DNA of 64,000 nt from Rhodococcus sp. X156 (GCF_004006015.1 NZ_CP034766.1:1054001-1118000); one strand, 5' to 3'; counted from the first letter of the stretch, positions 18,058-27,928 are shown. Translations and numbers: made by a program. Notes: generated from the sequence alone by a model not told the origin.

Positions 18058-19418
18058 GCGGTCTGCGCCCACTCGCGCCACTGCGCCGCCTGCGCCTCGG
18101 CCTCCTCGGCCCGCTTGACCTTGCCCGCGGCGCGGGCCTTGGCGGCCTGCTCCTCCAGGTGGGTGGCCCGCTCGTGGAACTGCGCCGCCCGGGCCTGGGC
18201 CTCGGGGTCGGTGCGCTGCCACTGCTTGTCGGTGGCCTCGCGCACGCGCTGCTCCACCGCGCGCATCCGGCCCTCGAGCTCCTGCATGCGGTCGCGCGGC
18301 ACCTTGCCGATGTCGTCCCAGCGCTCCTGCAGCGAGCGCAGCGCGTTGCGCGCCCCCTCCAGGTCGGTGGCCGGGTCGAGCTGCTCCGCCGCGACCAGCA
18401 GCTCTTCCTTGGCCACCGCGTTGGCGGTGAACTCCTCGTCGCGCTCGGCCGCAGCGGCGTTGCGGGCGGCGAAGAACACGTCCTGCGCGGCCTTGAACCG
18501 CTGCCACAGCGCATCCTCGGCCTCGCGGGGAGCGCGGCCGGTGCCCTTCCACTCCGCCATCAGGTCGCGGAAGCGGCCCGCGGTGGGGCCCCAGTCGGTG
18601 GAGCCGGACAGCGACTCGGCCTCCACCACCAGCTCCTCCTTGCGGGAGCGGGCACCCGCCCGGTCGCGGTCGAGCTCGGCGAAGTGCGCGCCGCGCCGAC
18701 GGTTGAACGCCTCCCGGGCCTTGGAGTAGCGCTTCCACAGCGCGTCGTCGGACTTGCGGTCGAGCCCGCGGATGGTCTTCCACTCCTCGAGGATGGCGCG
18801 CAGCCGGTCGCCGCTCGCCTTCCACTGGGTGCTCTCCGCCCCGATCTGCTCGGCCTCGGCGGCCAGGGCCTCCTTGCGCGCGGCCTGGGCGGCGCGGGCG
18901 GCCTCCTTGCGGCTGCGGTCCGCGGCGGCCTTCTCGTCGGTGACCGTCAGCAGCGCCTCCAGGCGGGCCTGCAGGCTCTCGACGTCGCCGACCACCGCGG
19001 CGGTGGGCAGGGTCTCCAGCAGTGCCCGCACCGCCTGCTGGGTGTGCTTGGCGTCGCCGGTGCCGGCCTCCAGCCGCTTCTCCAGCAGCACCACCTCAGT
19101 GGCGAGGTCGTCGAAGCGGCGGGCGAAGTGGGCCAGGCCCTCGGCGGGCTCACCGGCCTGCCAGGACCCGACCTGTCGCTCGCCGTCCTTGGTGCGCAGC
19201 CACACCCCACCGTCGTCGTCCACCCGGCCGAAGCGGCTGGCGCTGGCAGCGGGAGCGACCGCGCGCGGCGTGGCCGGCGTGGTCGGGGCGGGGGCGGCGG
19301 AGGGCCGGGGACCCGGGCGCGGACCGCCCGGCTTGGGCATCCCGGGCTTGGGGCCGGCGGGGCGGGGAGAGTCGCCGGGGGTGGTCGCCTGCTCGGGGGA
19401 TGCTGGGTTCTCGGTCAT
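18039..19418 (-). CDS. DUF349 helical protein (Rv2731-type)
   Basis: A 459-residue protein with several DUF349 repeats, each about 70 residues with the pattern seen in [33 protein letters not shown] and again in [14 protein letters not shown]. The protein is almost wholly helical, with heptad-like Ala/Glu/Arg stretches predicting coiled coil, and a Pro/Gly-rich disordered first 60 residues. Rv2731 in M. tuberculosis is the matching gene at the same place. The molecular role is unknown; the family is cytoplasmic. The end of the gene is repeated three times downstream. Confidence 0.88.
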   Translation of the reverse strand: MTENPASPEQATTPGDSPRPAGPKPGMPKPGGPRPGPRPSAAPAPTTPATPRAVAPAASASRFGRVDDDGGVWLRTKDGERQVGSWQAGEPAEGLAHFARRFDDLATEVVLLEKRLEAGTGDAKHTQQAVRALLETLPTAAVVGDVESLQARLEALLTVTDEKAAADRSRKEAARAAQAARKEALAAEAEQIGAESTQWKASGDRLRAILEEWKTIRGLDRKSDDALWKRYSKAREAFNRRRGAHFAELDRDRAGARSRKEELVVEAESLSGSTDWGPTAGRFRDLMAEWKGTGRAPREAEDALWQRFKAAQDVFFAARNAAAAERDEEFTANAVAKEELLVAAEQLDPATDLEGARNALRSLQERWDDIGKVPRDRMQELEGRMRAVEQRVREATDKQWQRTDPEAQARAAQFHERATHLEEQAAKARAAGKVKRAEEAEAQAAQWREWAQTAEQALQ

Positions 19419-19491
19419 TGGCCTGCCTCGTCCTGCCGCGCGTCACGGCTGCCCACGTGCTCGTGCACCCGGCCGGTTCGCCGAGTGCTGT

Positions 19492-19514
19492 GGCCATTGA
19501 AACAGGTAATGGCC
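19492..19514. promoter_or_regulatory. Inverted repeat in divergent promoter region
   Basis: GGCCATT (19492-19498) and AATGGCC (19508-19514) form a 7-bp inverted repeat with a 9-bp spacer in the 144-bp gap between the DUF349 gene and the divergent Rv2728c-like gene. It is the only AT-containing symmetric element in the gap and could be an operator or a small hairpin. Weakly supported. Confidence 0.3.
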
Positions 19515-19562
19515 CCGGTGAGAACCAAGCAGCGCCCTGACGGTGCACTACCCTCGGCCCCC

Positions 19563-20294
19563 GTGCTGACCGCAGTGGTGCTCGTGCCTGTTCCTCCGCT
19601 GCTGGTTCCCGAGCTGGCCGGCGGCGCCGCGGCCGAGACCGACGACCTTCGCACGGCCTGCCTCCGCGCCACCCGGGTGCTCACCGACCTGGCCTCGCCG
19701 TGGACTTCCGTTGGCGTGCACGACACCTCGTGTCGGCTGGGCCCCCCGACGACCGGCTCGTGGCACGGCTACGGCGCGGACGTGACCGTGGCCCTCGGCG
19801 CAGGCACTGAGACCTCGTCGACAGAGCTTCCCGGCGACCTCCCGCTGCCCGCGCTGGTGGCCGGCTGGCTGCGCGGACAGGTGGCGGCAGAGGCCAGCGT
19901 GGACGTGCGCCTGACCGCCGCGGACGCCTCGCCGCAGGAGTGCGCCGAGCAAGGCCGGGCACTGGCCGCCGAGCTGGCCCAGGACCCGCGCCCGCAGGGA
20001 CTGCTGGTGCTCGGCGACGGCTGCACCACCCTCACCGAGAAGGCGCCGGGCGCGCTCGACGAGCGCGCCGCCGCCCTGCAGGCCGAGCTCGACCACGCGC
20101 TGGCCACCGCCGACTGCGGCGCCCTCGCCGCGCTGGACGCGCAGCTGTGCGCGGAGCTCGGCGCGAGTGGTCGGGTGCCCTGGCAGGTCGCCGCAGCGGC
20201 GGCCGCGGCCGCCGGGGACGGCTGGCGCACCGAGACCCTCTACCGCGGGGCGCCCTACGGCGTGGGCTACCAGGTGGCGACGTGGCAGCGCTGA
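19563..20294 (+). CDS. Conserved protein of class III extradiol dioxygenase-like fold (Rv2728c-type)
   Basis: A 243-residue alanine-rich protein in the place of Rv2728c, just upstream of miaA. The start [20 protein letters not shown] and the middle [21 protein letters not shown] fit a family related to LigB-type extradiol dioxygenases. The HPP-type iron-binding histidine of true dioxygenases is not obvious at the N-terminus, where the PVPPLLVPE stretch lacks it, so enzyme activity is doubtful. GTG 19563 is the start; it overlaps miaA by 13 bp, so the two are co-translated. Confidence 0.75.
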   Translation: MLTAVVLVPVPPLLVPELAGGAAAETDDLRTACLRATRVLTDLASPWTSVGVHDTSCRLGPPTTGSWHGYGADVTVALGAGTETSSTELPGDLPLPALVAGWLRGQVAAEASVDVRLTAADASPQECAEQGRALAAELAQDPRPQGLLVLGDGCTTLTEKAPGALDERAAALQAELDHALATADCGALAALDAQLCAELGASGRVPWQVAAAAAAAAGDGWRTETLYRGAPYGVGYQVATWQR

Positions 20295-21226
20295 GCCCAG
20301 GCTCGGCGGTGCCCCGGCCGGTGGCCATCGTGGGGCCCACCGCCACCGGCAAGTCCGAGCTGGCCCTGCAGCTGGCCGAGGAGCTCGGCGGGGAGGTGGT
20401 CAACGCCGACGCCCTGCAGCTGTACCGCGGCATGGACATCGGCACCGCCAAGACCCCGCCGGAGCAGCGCCGCGGCATCGTCCACCACCAGCTGGACGTG
20501 CTGGAGGTGACCGAGACCGCCAGCGTCGCGCACTACCAGCGCACCGCGCGCGCCGACGTGGAGGCGATCCAAGGACGCGGTGCCGTGCCGGTGATCGTCG
20601 GCGGCTCGGGGCTGTACGTGCAGGCGCTGCTGGACGAGCTCACCTTCCCCGCCACCGACCCGGCGGTGCGTGCCCGCTGGGAGGCCGAGCTGGCGGTGAG
20701 CGGACCGCTTGAGCTGCACCAGGAGCTGGCCCGGGTGGACGCCGAGGCGGCCCGCAAGCTGCTGCCCTCCGACGGTCGGCGCATCGTGCGGGCGCTGGAG
20801 GTGGTGGAGCTGACCGGACAGCCCTTCAGCGCCTCCCGGCCGGAGGTGGGCACCCCGCGCTGGAACACCGTGCTGATCGGTCTGGACCGCGACACCGCCG
20901 AGCTGGACGCCCGCATCGAGGCGCGCACCGCGACCATGTTCACCCAGGGCCTGGTGGCGGAGGTCCACCAGCTGCTGGAGCACGGGCTGCGCGAGGGCGT
21001 CACCGCGCGCCGGGCGCTGGGCTACTCCCAGGTGCTGGCCGCCCTCGACGGCGAGCACGACCTGGCCGAGGCGCAGCGGGCCACCGCCGCCGGCACCCGC
21101 CGCTTCGTGCGCCGGCAGCGCTCGTGGTTCCGCCGCGACCAGCGGGTGCACTGGCTCGACGCCGCCGACCCGGCCCTGCCCGAGCTGGCGCTGCAGCTGC
21201 TGCGGCCGGAGCGGCTCCACCCCTAG
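20282..21226 (+). CDS. miaA: tRNA dimethylallyltransferase MiaA
   Basis: A 314-residue enzyme that transfers a dimethylallyl group to N6 of A37 in tRNAs reading UNN codons, making the substrate for MiaB. The P-loop [13 protein letters not shown] starts near residue 17; [16 protein letters not shown] contains the substrate-binding aspartate; [12 protein letters not shown] and the C-terminal [14 protein letters not shown] are diagnostic. The GTG at 20282 sits inside the end of the upstream gene. Its TAG stop overlaps the TAG of the convergent regulator gene in one CTAG. Confidence 0.96.
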   Translation: MAALSPGSAVPRPVAIVGPTATGKSELALQLAEELGGEVVNADALQLYRGMDIGTAKTPPEQRRGIVHHQLDVLEVTETASVAHYQRTARADVEAIQGRGAVPVIVGGSGLYVQALLDELTFPATDPAVRARWEAELAVSGPLELHQELARVDAEAARKLLPSDGRRIVRALEVVELTGQPFSASRPEVGTPRWNTVLIGLDRDTAELDARIEARTATMFTQGLVAEVHQLLEHGLREGVTARRALGYSQVLAALDGEHDLAEAQRATAAGTRRFVRRQRSWFRRDQRVHWLDAADPALPELALQLLRPERLHP

Positions 21227-21537
21227 GACAGGCCGTCGGCGATCTGGGCGAGCGCGGCCAGGTGGGCCTCGAGGGCACTGCGTCCGGCGGGCGTGAGCGC
21301 CACCCAGGTGAGCCTGCGGGAGTCCGCGCGCACGGGGGAGCGCTCCTTGCGCATCGTCACGAATCCCGCCTCGGCGAGCACCCTGAGGTTCTTGGACAGG
21401 GTGGCGTCACTGAGCCCGAGGGTGTCCCGGACGACGGCGAACTCCAGCTCGGACACCCACCGCAGCAGGCCACAGACCCGCAGGCGTGCGGGCGAGTGGA
21501 TGACCTCGTTGAACGCGGGGGAGGTGCGGTCGCTCAT
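21223..21537 (-). CDS. Winged-helix transcriptional regulator (MarR/HTH_34-like)
   Basis: A 104-residue single-domain winged helix protein. The recognition helix lies in [21 protein letters not shown] and the wing in [21 protein letters not shown]. Small regulators of this type often pair with, and control, an adjacent membrane protein gene, and here its ATG (21537) overlaps the end of the upstream membrane protein gene by 4 bp. The inverted repeats at 22023-22051 upstream of the pair could be its own operator. The ligand is unknown. Confidence 0.85.
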   Translation of the reverse strand: MSDRTSPAFNEVIHSPARLRVCGLLRWVSELEFAVVRDTLGLSDATLSKNLRVLAEAGFVTMRKERSPVRADSRRLTWVALTPAGRSALEAHLAALAQIADGLS

Positions 21538-22019
21538 GCCCGCTCGGCAGTGGTGCGGGCCAGCTCGCTGCGGAGGACGTCGTCGTAGCGGCGCCCGAGC
21601 ACCACGGTGGTGACGAGGGCCAGGACGGCGGGCAGCAGCGCCCACCCTGAGGCGAGGCCGGCGAGCTTGCCGAAGGTGGAGGCCACCATGGCCAGCAGGA
21701 AGATCCCGGCCGTCAGGAACAGCAGGCGACGGCTTCGCGGGCCGGCAGGCTGGGTGGTGGAGATGCCGTAGCGCCGCCGGTACGTCGTGGTGAGGACCGG
21801 GATCGCGATGACGCCGAGGGCCACCAGCACGACGGCTGCTGATCCTGGCAGTGCCTGCGCGCCGACGATGAGCGCCACGACGAGGCCGAGGCTGGGGTGG
21901 TACCACCAGGGCGTCACCATCTGCTCGGCCAGCCGGGCGCCGTCCACGTCCAGGCCATCCAGCGCCTGGCGTGCCTGGGCTGGCGTGAGTGCTCCCGCCG
22001 GGGCGAAGTCGTTTTCCAT
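21534..22019 (-). CDS. Small membrane protein paired with winged-helix regulator
   Basis: A 161-residue protein with four predicted membrane segments in two hairpins, preceded by a soluble 40-residue N-terminus (ALTPAQARQALDGLDVDGARLAEQM). I do not recognise a named family. It is co-transcribed with and overlaps the winged-helix regulator. Together they resemble regulator plus DUF-type membrane protein pairs found widely in actinobacteria, whose role is not known. The ATG start at 22019 is the only good choice. Confidence 0.75.
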   Translation of the reverse strand: MENDFAPAGALTPAQARQALDGLDVDGARLAEQMVTPWWYHPSLGLVVALIVGAQALPGSAAVVLVALGVIAIPVLTTTYRRRYGISTTQPAGPRSRRLLFLTAGIFLLAMVASTFGKLAGLASGWALLPAVLALVTTVVLGRRYDDVLRSELARTTAERA

Positions 22020-22022
22020 GTC

Positions 22023-22051
22023 GGCAAGTCTAGGGTTCGCTTGCCAACAAG
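22023..22051. promoter_or_regulatory. Symmetric operator candidate upstream of the regulator pair
   Basis: GGCAAG (22023-22028) is mirrored by CTTGCC (22040-22045), and CTTG-CCAA-CAAG (22040-22051) is itself a 12-bp inverted repeat. They lie immediately upstream of the membrane protein/regulator pair, where an autoregulatory operator would be expected. The symmetry is visible; binding is inferred. Confidence 0.4.
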
Positions 22052-22056
22052 GAAAG

Positions 22057-23460
22057 TCACTTTTCAGGGCAGCTCAGATGCTGGGGCTGGCGCTGGGTGA
22101 GCGTGGCGGCGGGCAGCCCGCGGATGGCGGCGTCGAGCACCTGCACGGTGTGCGCCACCGCTAGCGAGTGCCCGGCCCGCTCGGCGGCGGTGGCGATCTG
22201 CATGAGGCAGCCGGGGTTGGCCGTCACCAGCAGCTGCGCCCCGGTGGCGAGGACGGTGGCGGCCTTGCGGTCGCCGAGCTCGTCGGCCGTGGCCGGGTGG
22301 AGGACGTTGTAGACGCCGGCGGAGCCGCAGCAGGTGGTGCCGTCGGCGATCTCGCGGACCTCCACCCCCGGGATCTCGCGCAGCAGCGTGCGGGGCTGCG
22401 TGCGGACGCCCTGGGCGTGGGCCAGGTGGCAGGCGTCGTGGTAGGCCACCGACAGGTCCAGGCGGTGGCGCGGAGCCACGGTGCCCAGCTCCGCGAGCAG
22501 CTCGGAGACGTCGCGGACCTGGTCGCTGAGCAGCGCGGCCCGCTCGGCGTAGCGGGGGTCGTCGCGCAGCAGGTGGGCGTAGTCCTTCATCTGCGAGCCG
22601 CAGCCGGCGGCGTTGACCACCACGTGGGTCACCTCTGCGGCCAGGAACGTCTCGATGAGCGCGCGGGCGAACCGCAGGCCCTCCTCCTCCCGGCCCAGGT
22701 GCTCGCTCAGCGCTCCGCAGCACTTCTGCCGGGCGGGCGTGTGCACCTCGCACCCCTCCGCGGCCAGCACCCGGGCGGTGGCGGCGTTGACGTCGGGGAA
22801 GAACACGCTCTGTACGCAGCCGGTGAGCATGCCGACCACCGCCCGCCGCGGTCCCACCGCGGGGGTCACCTCCGGAATTCGCTCCATCGGGGCCAGGGGT
22901 GGGGCCAGCGACTCCATCACCCGCAGCGACGGCGAGACCCGGTCCAGCAGCCCGGAGCGGCGCAGCACCGGGGACAGCCCGCTGCGCTGGTAGGCGCGCA
23001 GCGGCCCGCGCAGCAGCCGCAGCCGGCGCGGGTAGGGGAAGGTGCGGAAGATCAGCCCGCGCAGCAGCCGGTCCCGCCACGGCCGGGTGTGCCGCCGCTC
23101 CACCTGCGGACGGACCGCCCCGATCAGCTTGTCGTACTGCACCCCGGAGGGGCACGCGCTGACGCAGGCCATGCAGCCCAGGCAGGCGTCGAAGTGCTGC
23201 ACCCGCGCCGGGGTCATCGGCTCGCCCTCCAGCCCGGTCTTCATCAGGTGGATGCGGCCGCGCGGGGAGTCCATCTCCTCGCCCCAGAGGGTGTACGTGG
23301 GGCAGGAGGGCAGGCAGAAGCCACAGTGCACGCAGTCGCCGACGAGCGCCTCCGAGGGCGGGTGGTGGCCGTCGAAGGCGGAGGTGGGCTGGGCGTCCTG
23401 AGGCGGGCTGGTGGGCTGGTAGCCCACCACCGGCACACCGAGGGACACGTTCTCGGCCAT
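22057..23460 (-). CDS. glcF: Glycolate oxidase iron-sulfur subunit GlcF
   Basis: A 467-residue electron-transfer subunit of glycolate oxidase. Two ferredoxin-type 4Fe-4S motifs, CVHCGFCLPSCP and CLGCMACVSACP, lie in the first 100 residues, followed by two cysteine-rich CCG domains (KCCGALSEH and TCCGSAGVYN). It would pass electrons from GlcD/GlcE to the respiratory chain at the membrane. The ATG at 23460 has a GGAGG site and overlaps the glcE stop by one base. It is the last gene of aceB-glcD-glcE-glcF. Confidence 0.92.
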   Translation of the reverse strand: MAENVSLGVPVVGYQPTSPPQDAQPTSAFDGHHPPSEALVGDCVHCGFCLPSCPTYTLWGEEMDSPRGRIHLMKTGLEGEPMTPARVQHFDACLGCMACVSACPSGVQYDKLIGAVRPQVERRHTRPWRDRLLRGLIFRTFPYPRRLRLLRGPLRAYQRSGLSPVLRRSGLLDRVSPSLRVMESLAPPLAPMERIPEVTPAVGPRRAVVGMLTGCVQSVFFPDVNAATARVLAAEGCEVHTPARQKCCGALSEHLGREEEGLRFARALIETFLAAEVTHVVVNAAGCGSQMKDYAHLLRDDPRYAERAALLSDQVRDVSELLAELGTVAPRHRLDLSVAYHDACHLAHAQGVRTQPRTLLREIPGVEVREIADGTTCCGSAGVYNVLHPATADELGDRKAATVLATGAQLLVTANPGCLMQIATAAERAGHSLAVAHTVQVLDAAIRGLPAATLTQRQPQHLSCPEK

Positions 23461-24704
23461 CAGGTACCTCCTGGTCCCCGTCCGGGCGCGAGGGTGTGGC
23501 TGGGGTCGAGCTCGTTCTTCACCCGGTGCATCAGCCGCAGCAGCGCCGGCTCCAGCGGGCCCCACACGTCCAGCTGGTGCCCGGCTGGCGCGCGCAGCAC
23601 CAGGGCGGAGCCCTCCACGGCGGTGCACGACGCGCGGGCGGCGTCCAGCAGCACCGGTGCGTCGGCCCCCGTGCAGCCCACCTTGAGCACCCCCACCCCG
23701 ACCGACCCGCGCACCTGGTGGGCCAGTCCCGGCGCGGCCAGGGCGTCGAGCACGGCGGGCAGGGCCGTGGGCGGGTGGGCCAGCTTGAGCAGCACCTCAC
23801 CGTCCGGCAGGGCGCCCCAGCCCGGGGGAGGGGTGTCGGCGACGACGGAGCGGACGCCGAGCAGCTGGGCGACGGTCTCGGCGCGGGCGGCCAGCCCTGC
23901 GGCCACCCCCTCCAGCTGCACCGCCACGGTGGTGGCGCCGTCGGGGTCGCGGTGCAGCTGCAGCGCGGTGGGGCTGACCTGCGAGCCGCGCACCGCGGCC
24001 AGCGCGGCCGCCGCGGCGATGCTGCCCGGCGCCGGGGTGCTCACCCAGCACACCGCCTCGGGCAGCGGGCGCAGCCGGAACCAGGCGTCGGTGAGCACGC
24101 CGAGGGTGCCGCGGGAGCCGGTGTAGAGCTTGCCCAGGTCGTAGCCGGCGACGTTCTTGACCACCTTGCCGCCGGAGCGGGCGACGGTGGCGTCCCCGGC
24201 CACGGTGGTGGTGCCCAGCATCAGGTCGCGGACGGTGCCGTGCTGGTAGCGCTCCGGGCCGGAGAGGTCGGCGGCCACCAGCCCGCCGATGGTGCTGGTG
24301 GGCAGCGGTGAGCTCACCGCCAGCCGCTGTCCGTGCGGGGCCAGGGCGGCCTGCAGGTCGGTCAGCCGCGCGCCGGCCTGCACGTGCACCACCAGGTCGC
24401 CCGCGGCGTGCTCGAGCACGGCGTCCATCCGACCCAGCTCCAGGTGCACGTCCACCGGTGGGCCGGACAGCCAGTCCACGGTGCTGGCCCCACCCACCGG
24501 CAGCACGGTGGCGTGGGCCTGCCCGGCGGCGCGCAGCACGGCGGCCACCTCGTCGGTGTCGGCCGGGCGAGCGGTCAGCCCGTGGCCGAGCGCTCCGCCG
24601 GGGCGCACGTGCTCCGCGCCCACCGCGGCGACCAGTGCCTCGGCCAGCCGCTCGGGGTCGGTGGCGGCCGAGGGGCCGGCGCTGGAGACGTCGCTAGAAG
24701 ACAT
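23460..24704 (-). CDS. glcE: Glycolate oxidase FAD-binding subunit GlcE
   Basis: A 414-residue flavoprotein of the PCMH FAD-binding type. The FAD-binding region shows TSTIGGLVAADLSGPERYQHGTVRDLMLG and VVKNVAGYDLGKLYTGSRGTLGV. It is shorter than GlcD and, as in E. coli, is the second flavin subunit of a GlcDEF complex. The first 70 residues include a degenerate cofactor-binding stretch (LPVGGASTVDW). It overlaps glcD by 11 bp and glcF by 1 bp. Confidence 0.9.
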   Translation of the reverse strand: MSSSDVSSAGPSAATDPERLAEALVAAVGAEHVRPGGALGHGLTARPADTDEVAAVLRAAGQAHATVLPVGGASTVDWLSGPPVDVHLELGRMDAVLEHAAGDLVVHVQAGARLTDLQAALAPHGQRLAVSSPLPTSTIGGLVAADLSGPERYQHGTVRDLMLGTTTVAGDATVARSGGKVVKNVAGYDLGKLYTGSRGTLGVLTDAWFRLRPLPEAVCWVSTPAPGSIAAAAALAAVRGSQVSPTALQLHRDPDGATTVAVQLEGVAAGLAARAETVAQLLGVRSVVADTPPPGWGALPDGEVLLKLAHPPTALPAVLDALAAPGLAHQVRGSVGVGVLKVGCTGADAPVLLDAARASCTAVEGSALVLRAPAGHQLDVWGPLEPALLRLMHRVKNELDPSHTLAPGRGPGGT

Positions 24705-26199
24705 CGGCGATCCCTGCCTCCACCAACGGGTGCGCCCGCGTGCGGCGCCCGGGCACCTCCCCGCACAGCCGGGGGGTGGGAAAGACCTTGCCCGGGTTGC
24801 TCAGCGCCTGCGGGTCGAAGGCGCACCGCACCCGCTGCATGGTGTCCAGGTCGGCGGCGGTGAACATCTTGGGCATGTGCTTGGCCTTGTCGGCGCCCAC
24901 TCCGTGCTCGCCGGTGATCGACCCGCCGTGGTGCAGGCAGAGGTCCAGGATGCCGCCGCTGACCTCCTCGGCACGCTCGGCCTCGCCGGGCTTGGCGGCG
25001 TCGAAGAGCACCAGCGGGTGCAGGTTGCCGTCGCCGGCGTGGAAGACGTTGGCCACCCGCACGCCCGCACTTTCGGCCAGCTCGCGCATGGCGGTGAGCA
25101 CCTCCGCCAGCGCGGTTCGGGGGATGACGCCGTCCTGCACGATGTAGTCGGGGCTGATGCGGCCCACCGCGGCGAAGGCGGACTTGCGGCCCCGCCAGAT
25201 GAGGGCGCGCTCGACGTCGTCGGCGGCCACCCGGATCTCGAACGACCCGTTGTCCTGGCAGTGCTGCTGCACCGCGGCGAAGGTGTGCTCGACCTCCGCG
25301 GCCGGACCGTCCAGCTCCACCACCAGCACCGCACCCGCACCGTCGGGGTAGCGGCAGTGCACCGCCGCCTCGGCGGCCTCGATGGCGAGGGCGTCCATCA
25401 TCTCGATCGCCGCGGGCACCACCCCGGCGCTGATGATCGCCGACACCGCGGCCCCGGCGGCGTCGGTGGAGGGAAATCCCGCCAGCAGGGTGCGGACCGT
25501 CTCCGGCGTCCGCAGCAGCCGCACCACCAGCTTGGTGGCGATGCCGAGGGTGCCCTCGCTGCCGACGAACACCCCGCGCAGGTCGTAGCCGGGGCAGTCG
25601 CGGCTGCGCCCGCCCAGCATGAGCAGCTCGCCGTCCGGGGTGACCACCTCCACCCCGAGCACGTGGTTGGTGGTGAAGCCGTACTTCAGGCAGTGCGCCC
25701 CGCCGGAGTTCTCCGCCACGTTGCCGCCCACCGAGCACACCTGCTGGCTGGACGGATCAGGGGCGAAGTACCAGCCCAGCGGACCGGTGGCTCGGCTGAC
25801 GTCGAGGTTGATCACCCCGGGCTCCACCACGGCCAGCTCGTTGTCCACGTCGATCTCCAGGATGCGGCGCATCTGCGAGGTGACGATGAGGACCCCGTCC
25901 GCCCGCGGCAGCGCCCCGCCGGAGAGCCCGGTGCCCGAGCCCCGGGCCACGAACGGCACGCCCAGCTCCACGCACACCCGCACGCAGTGCTGGACCTGGG
26001 CGGCGTCGGTCGGCAGCGCCACCACCGCGGGGGTGACGCGGTAGTGCGCCAGCCCGTCGCACTGGTAGGTGCTCAGCCGGGTGGGGTCGGTGAGCACGCC
26101 CTTCTCGCCCAGCCCCGCGCGCAGGCGCTGCGCCAGCACGTCCACGTCCACCGGTGGGTGCTCGGGCGGCACCGGTGCCTGCTCCACCTCGGTGGTCAT
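24694..26199 (-). CDS. glcD: Glycolate oxidase catalytic subunit GlcD
   Basis: A 501-residue FAD-linked 2-hydroxyacid oxidase, oxidising glycolate to glyoxylate. The PCMH domain shows VPFVARGSGTGLSGGALP and QQVCSVGGNVAENSGG, and the C-terminal FAD-oxidase domain shows VFHAGDGNLHPLVLFD and the histidine-containing ITGEHGVGADK. This is the complete set of active-site motifs. It starts 6 bp after malate synthase ends, so its product is made next to the enzyme that uses it. Confidence 0.94.
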   Translation of the reverse strand: MTTEVEQAPVPPEHPPVDVDVLAQRLRAGLGEKGVLTDPTRLSTYQCDGLAHYRVTPAVVALPTDAAQVQHCVRVCVELGVPFVARGSGTGLSGGALPRADGVLIVTSQMRRILEIDVDNELAVVEPGVINLDVSRATGPLGWYFAPDPSSQQVCSVGGNVAENSGGAHCLKYGFTTNHVLGVEVVTPDGELLMLGGRSRDCPGYDLRGVFVGSEGTLGIATKLVVRLLRTPETVRTLLAGFPSTDAAGAAVSAIISAGVVPAAIEMMDALAIEAAEAAVHCRYPDGAGAVLVVELDGPAAEVEHTFAAVQQHCQDNGSFEIRVAADDVERALIWRGRKSAFAAVGRISPDYIVQDGVIPRTALAEVLTAMRELAESAGVRVANVFHAGDGNLHPLVLFDAAKPGEAERAEEVSGGILDLCLHHGGSITGEHGVGADKAKHMPKMFTAADLDTMQRVRCAFDPQALSNPGKVFPTPRLCGEVPGRRTRAHPLVEAGIADVF

Positions 26200-26205
26200 G
26201 GCTGC

Positions 26206-27819
26206 TCACGGCATCCGGGCGTAGGCGGGCAGGGTGAGGAACTCCGAGAGGTCGCTGCTCAGCGCCATCTCGGTGAACAGCGCGCGGCCCTGCTCGTAGC
26301 CGCCCTGCTGGTAGGCGTCCTCGCCCACGGCCTGCTCGATCTTGGCCAGCTCCTCGTCCACCAGCTGCTGCACCAGCTCGGTGGTCACCTTGGCGCCGCT
26401 GGAGAGCACCACGTCGTTGTGCAGCCACTGCCACACCTGGGTGCGGGCGATCTCCGCGGTGGCGGCGTCCTCCATCAGGTTGAAGATCCCCACCGCGCCC
26501 TGCCCTCGCAGCCACGCCGAGAGGTACTGGATGCCCACGCTGATGTCGTTGCGCAGCCCCTCCTCGGTGGCCTCGCCCGGGGTGGAGCGCACGTCCAGCA
26601 GCTGCTCGGCGGTGACGTGCACGTCCTCCCGCGTGTTCTCCAGCTGGTGGGGCCGCTCGCCGAGGACCTCGGTGAACACCTCGGTGCACAGCCCCACCAT
26701 GTCCGGGTGTGCCACCCAGGAGCCGTCGAAGCCCGCCCGAGCCTCCCGGGTCTTGTCCTCGGTGACCTTCCTGGTGGCGTTGGCGTTCACCTCCTCGTCG
26801 CGGCGGGAGGGGATGAACGCGGCCATGCCGCCGATGGCGTGCGCGCCGCGCTTGTGGCAGGTGCGCACCAGCAGCTCGGTGTAGGCCCGCATGAACGGCG
26901 CGGTCATGGTCACCGAGTTGCGGTCGGGCAGCACGAAGTCGGCGCCGCGGTGGGCGAAGCACTTGATGGTGCTGAACAGGTAGTCCCAACGTCCGGCGTT
27001 GCAGCCGGCGGAGTGCTCGCGCAGCTCGTGCAGGATCTCCTCCATCTCGAACGCCGCGGGCAGCGTCTCGATGAGCACGGTGGCTCGGATGGTGCCGCGC
27101 GGGATGCCGAGGGCCTGCTGGGCGTGCAGGAAGACGTCGTTCCACAGCCGAGCCTCGAGGTGGCTCTCCATCTTGGGCAGGTAGTAGTAGGGGCCCTGGC
27201 CCAGCTCGACCTGCTTGCGGCCACTGGTCACCAGGTACAGCGTGAAGTCGAACAGCGAGCCGGAGACCTCCTCCCCGTCCACCAGCACGTGCTTCTCCGG
27301 CAGGTGCCACCCGCGCGGACGCACCACGATGGTGGCCAGCTCCTCCGCCGGGCGCAGCGCGTAGCTCTTGCCGCCCTCGGCGGTGAAGTCGATGGTGCGG
27401 TCCAGCGCCGCCCGCAGGTTCAGCTGGCCCTGCACCATGTTCGGCCACAGCGGCGTGTTGGCGTCCTCGAAGTCGGCCAGCCACACCTTGGCGCCGGAGT
27501 TCAGCGCGTTGATGGTCATCTTGGCGTCGGTGGGGCCGGTGATCTCGGCCCGCCGGTCCACCAGCCCCGGCGCCGGCGGCGCCACCGACCAGCTGTCGTC
27601 GCTGCGGACGTCGGCGGTCTCGGCCAGGAAGTCCAGCGTGCCACCGGCGTCCAGGTCGGCCTGGCGGCGCTGGCGGGCCTCGAGCAGCTCGCGTCGTCGG
27701 GGGTTGAACCGGCGGTGCAGGTCGGCCAGCAGGCCCAGTGCCTCGTCGGTGAGCACGCAGTCGAAGCCCTCCTGGCGCTCGCCACGGACCTCGATGCCGG
27801 TGGGTGCTGCGGTGGCCAT
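26206..27819 (-). CDS. aceB: Malate synthase A
   Basis: A 537-residue malate synthase of the A type, condensing glyoxylate with acetyl-CoA to malate. The catalytic region GCNAGRWDYLFSTIK near residue 280 and the FIPSRRDEEVN and DGSWVAHPDMV segments are diagnostic. Actinobacteria often have the G type (GlcB), so an A type here is noteworthy. The ATG at 27819 has a GGAGG site; an in-frame ATG 11 codons upstream is less likely. It heads an operon with glcDEF, which makes its substrate glyoxylate from glycolate. Confidence 0.95.
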   Translation of the reverse strand: MATAAPTGIEVRGERQEGFDCVLTDEALGLLADLHRRFNPRRRELLEARQRRQADLDAGGTLDFLAETADVRSDDSWSVAPPAPGLVDRRAEITGPTDAKMTINALNSGAKVWLADFEDANTPLWPNMVQGQLNLRAALDRTIDFTAEGGKSYALRPAEELATIVVRPRGWHLPEKHVLVDGEEVSGSLFDFTLYLVTSGRKQVELGQGPYYYLPKMESHLEARLWNDVFLHAQQALGIPRGTIRATVLIETLPAAFEMEEILHELREHSAGCNAGRWDYLFSTIKCFAHRGADFVLPDRNSVTMTAPFMRAYTELLVRTCHKRGAHAIGGMAAFIPSRRDEEVNANATRKVTEDKTREARAGFDGSWVAHPDMVGLCTEVFTEVLGERPHQLENTREDVHVTAEQLLDVRSTPGEATEEGLRNDISVGIQYLSAWLRGQGAVGIFNLMEDAATAEIARTQVWQWLHNDVVLSSGAKVTTELVQQLVDEELAKIEQAVGEDAYQQGGYEQGRALFTEMALSSDLSEFLTLPAYARMP

Positions 27820-27857
27820 GGCGTTCCTCCGCACTCCGCAGGACGGAATCAAGCCGC

Positions 27858-27867
27858 TGATGCATCA
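27858..27867. promoter_or_regulatory. Palindrome upstream of malate synthase
   Basis: TGATGCATCA is a perfect 10-bp palindrome 38 bp upstream of the aceB start, in the 109-bp gap to the divergent dapF. It is a reasonable place for a GntR- or IclR-type regulator of glycolate/glyoxylate use, but no such regulator gene is nearby. A chance palindrome is possible. Confidence 0.3.
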
Positions 27868-27928
27868 CGACGGTAGGACTGGCCTGTGACCTGCGCAACA
27901 GCAGCGATGGCCGGGGCGCGAACCTAGG

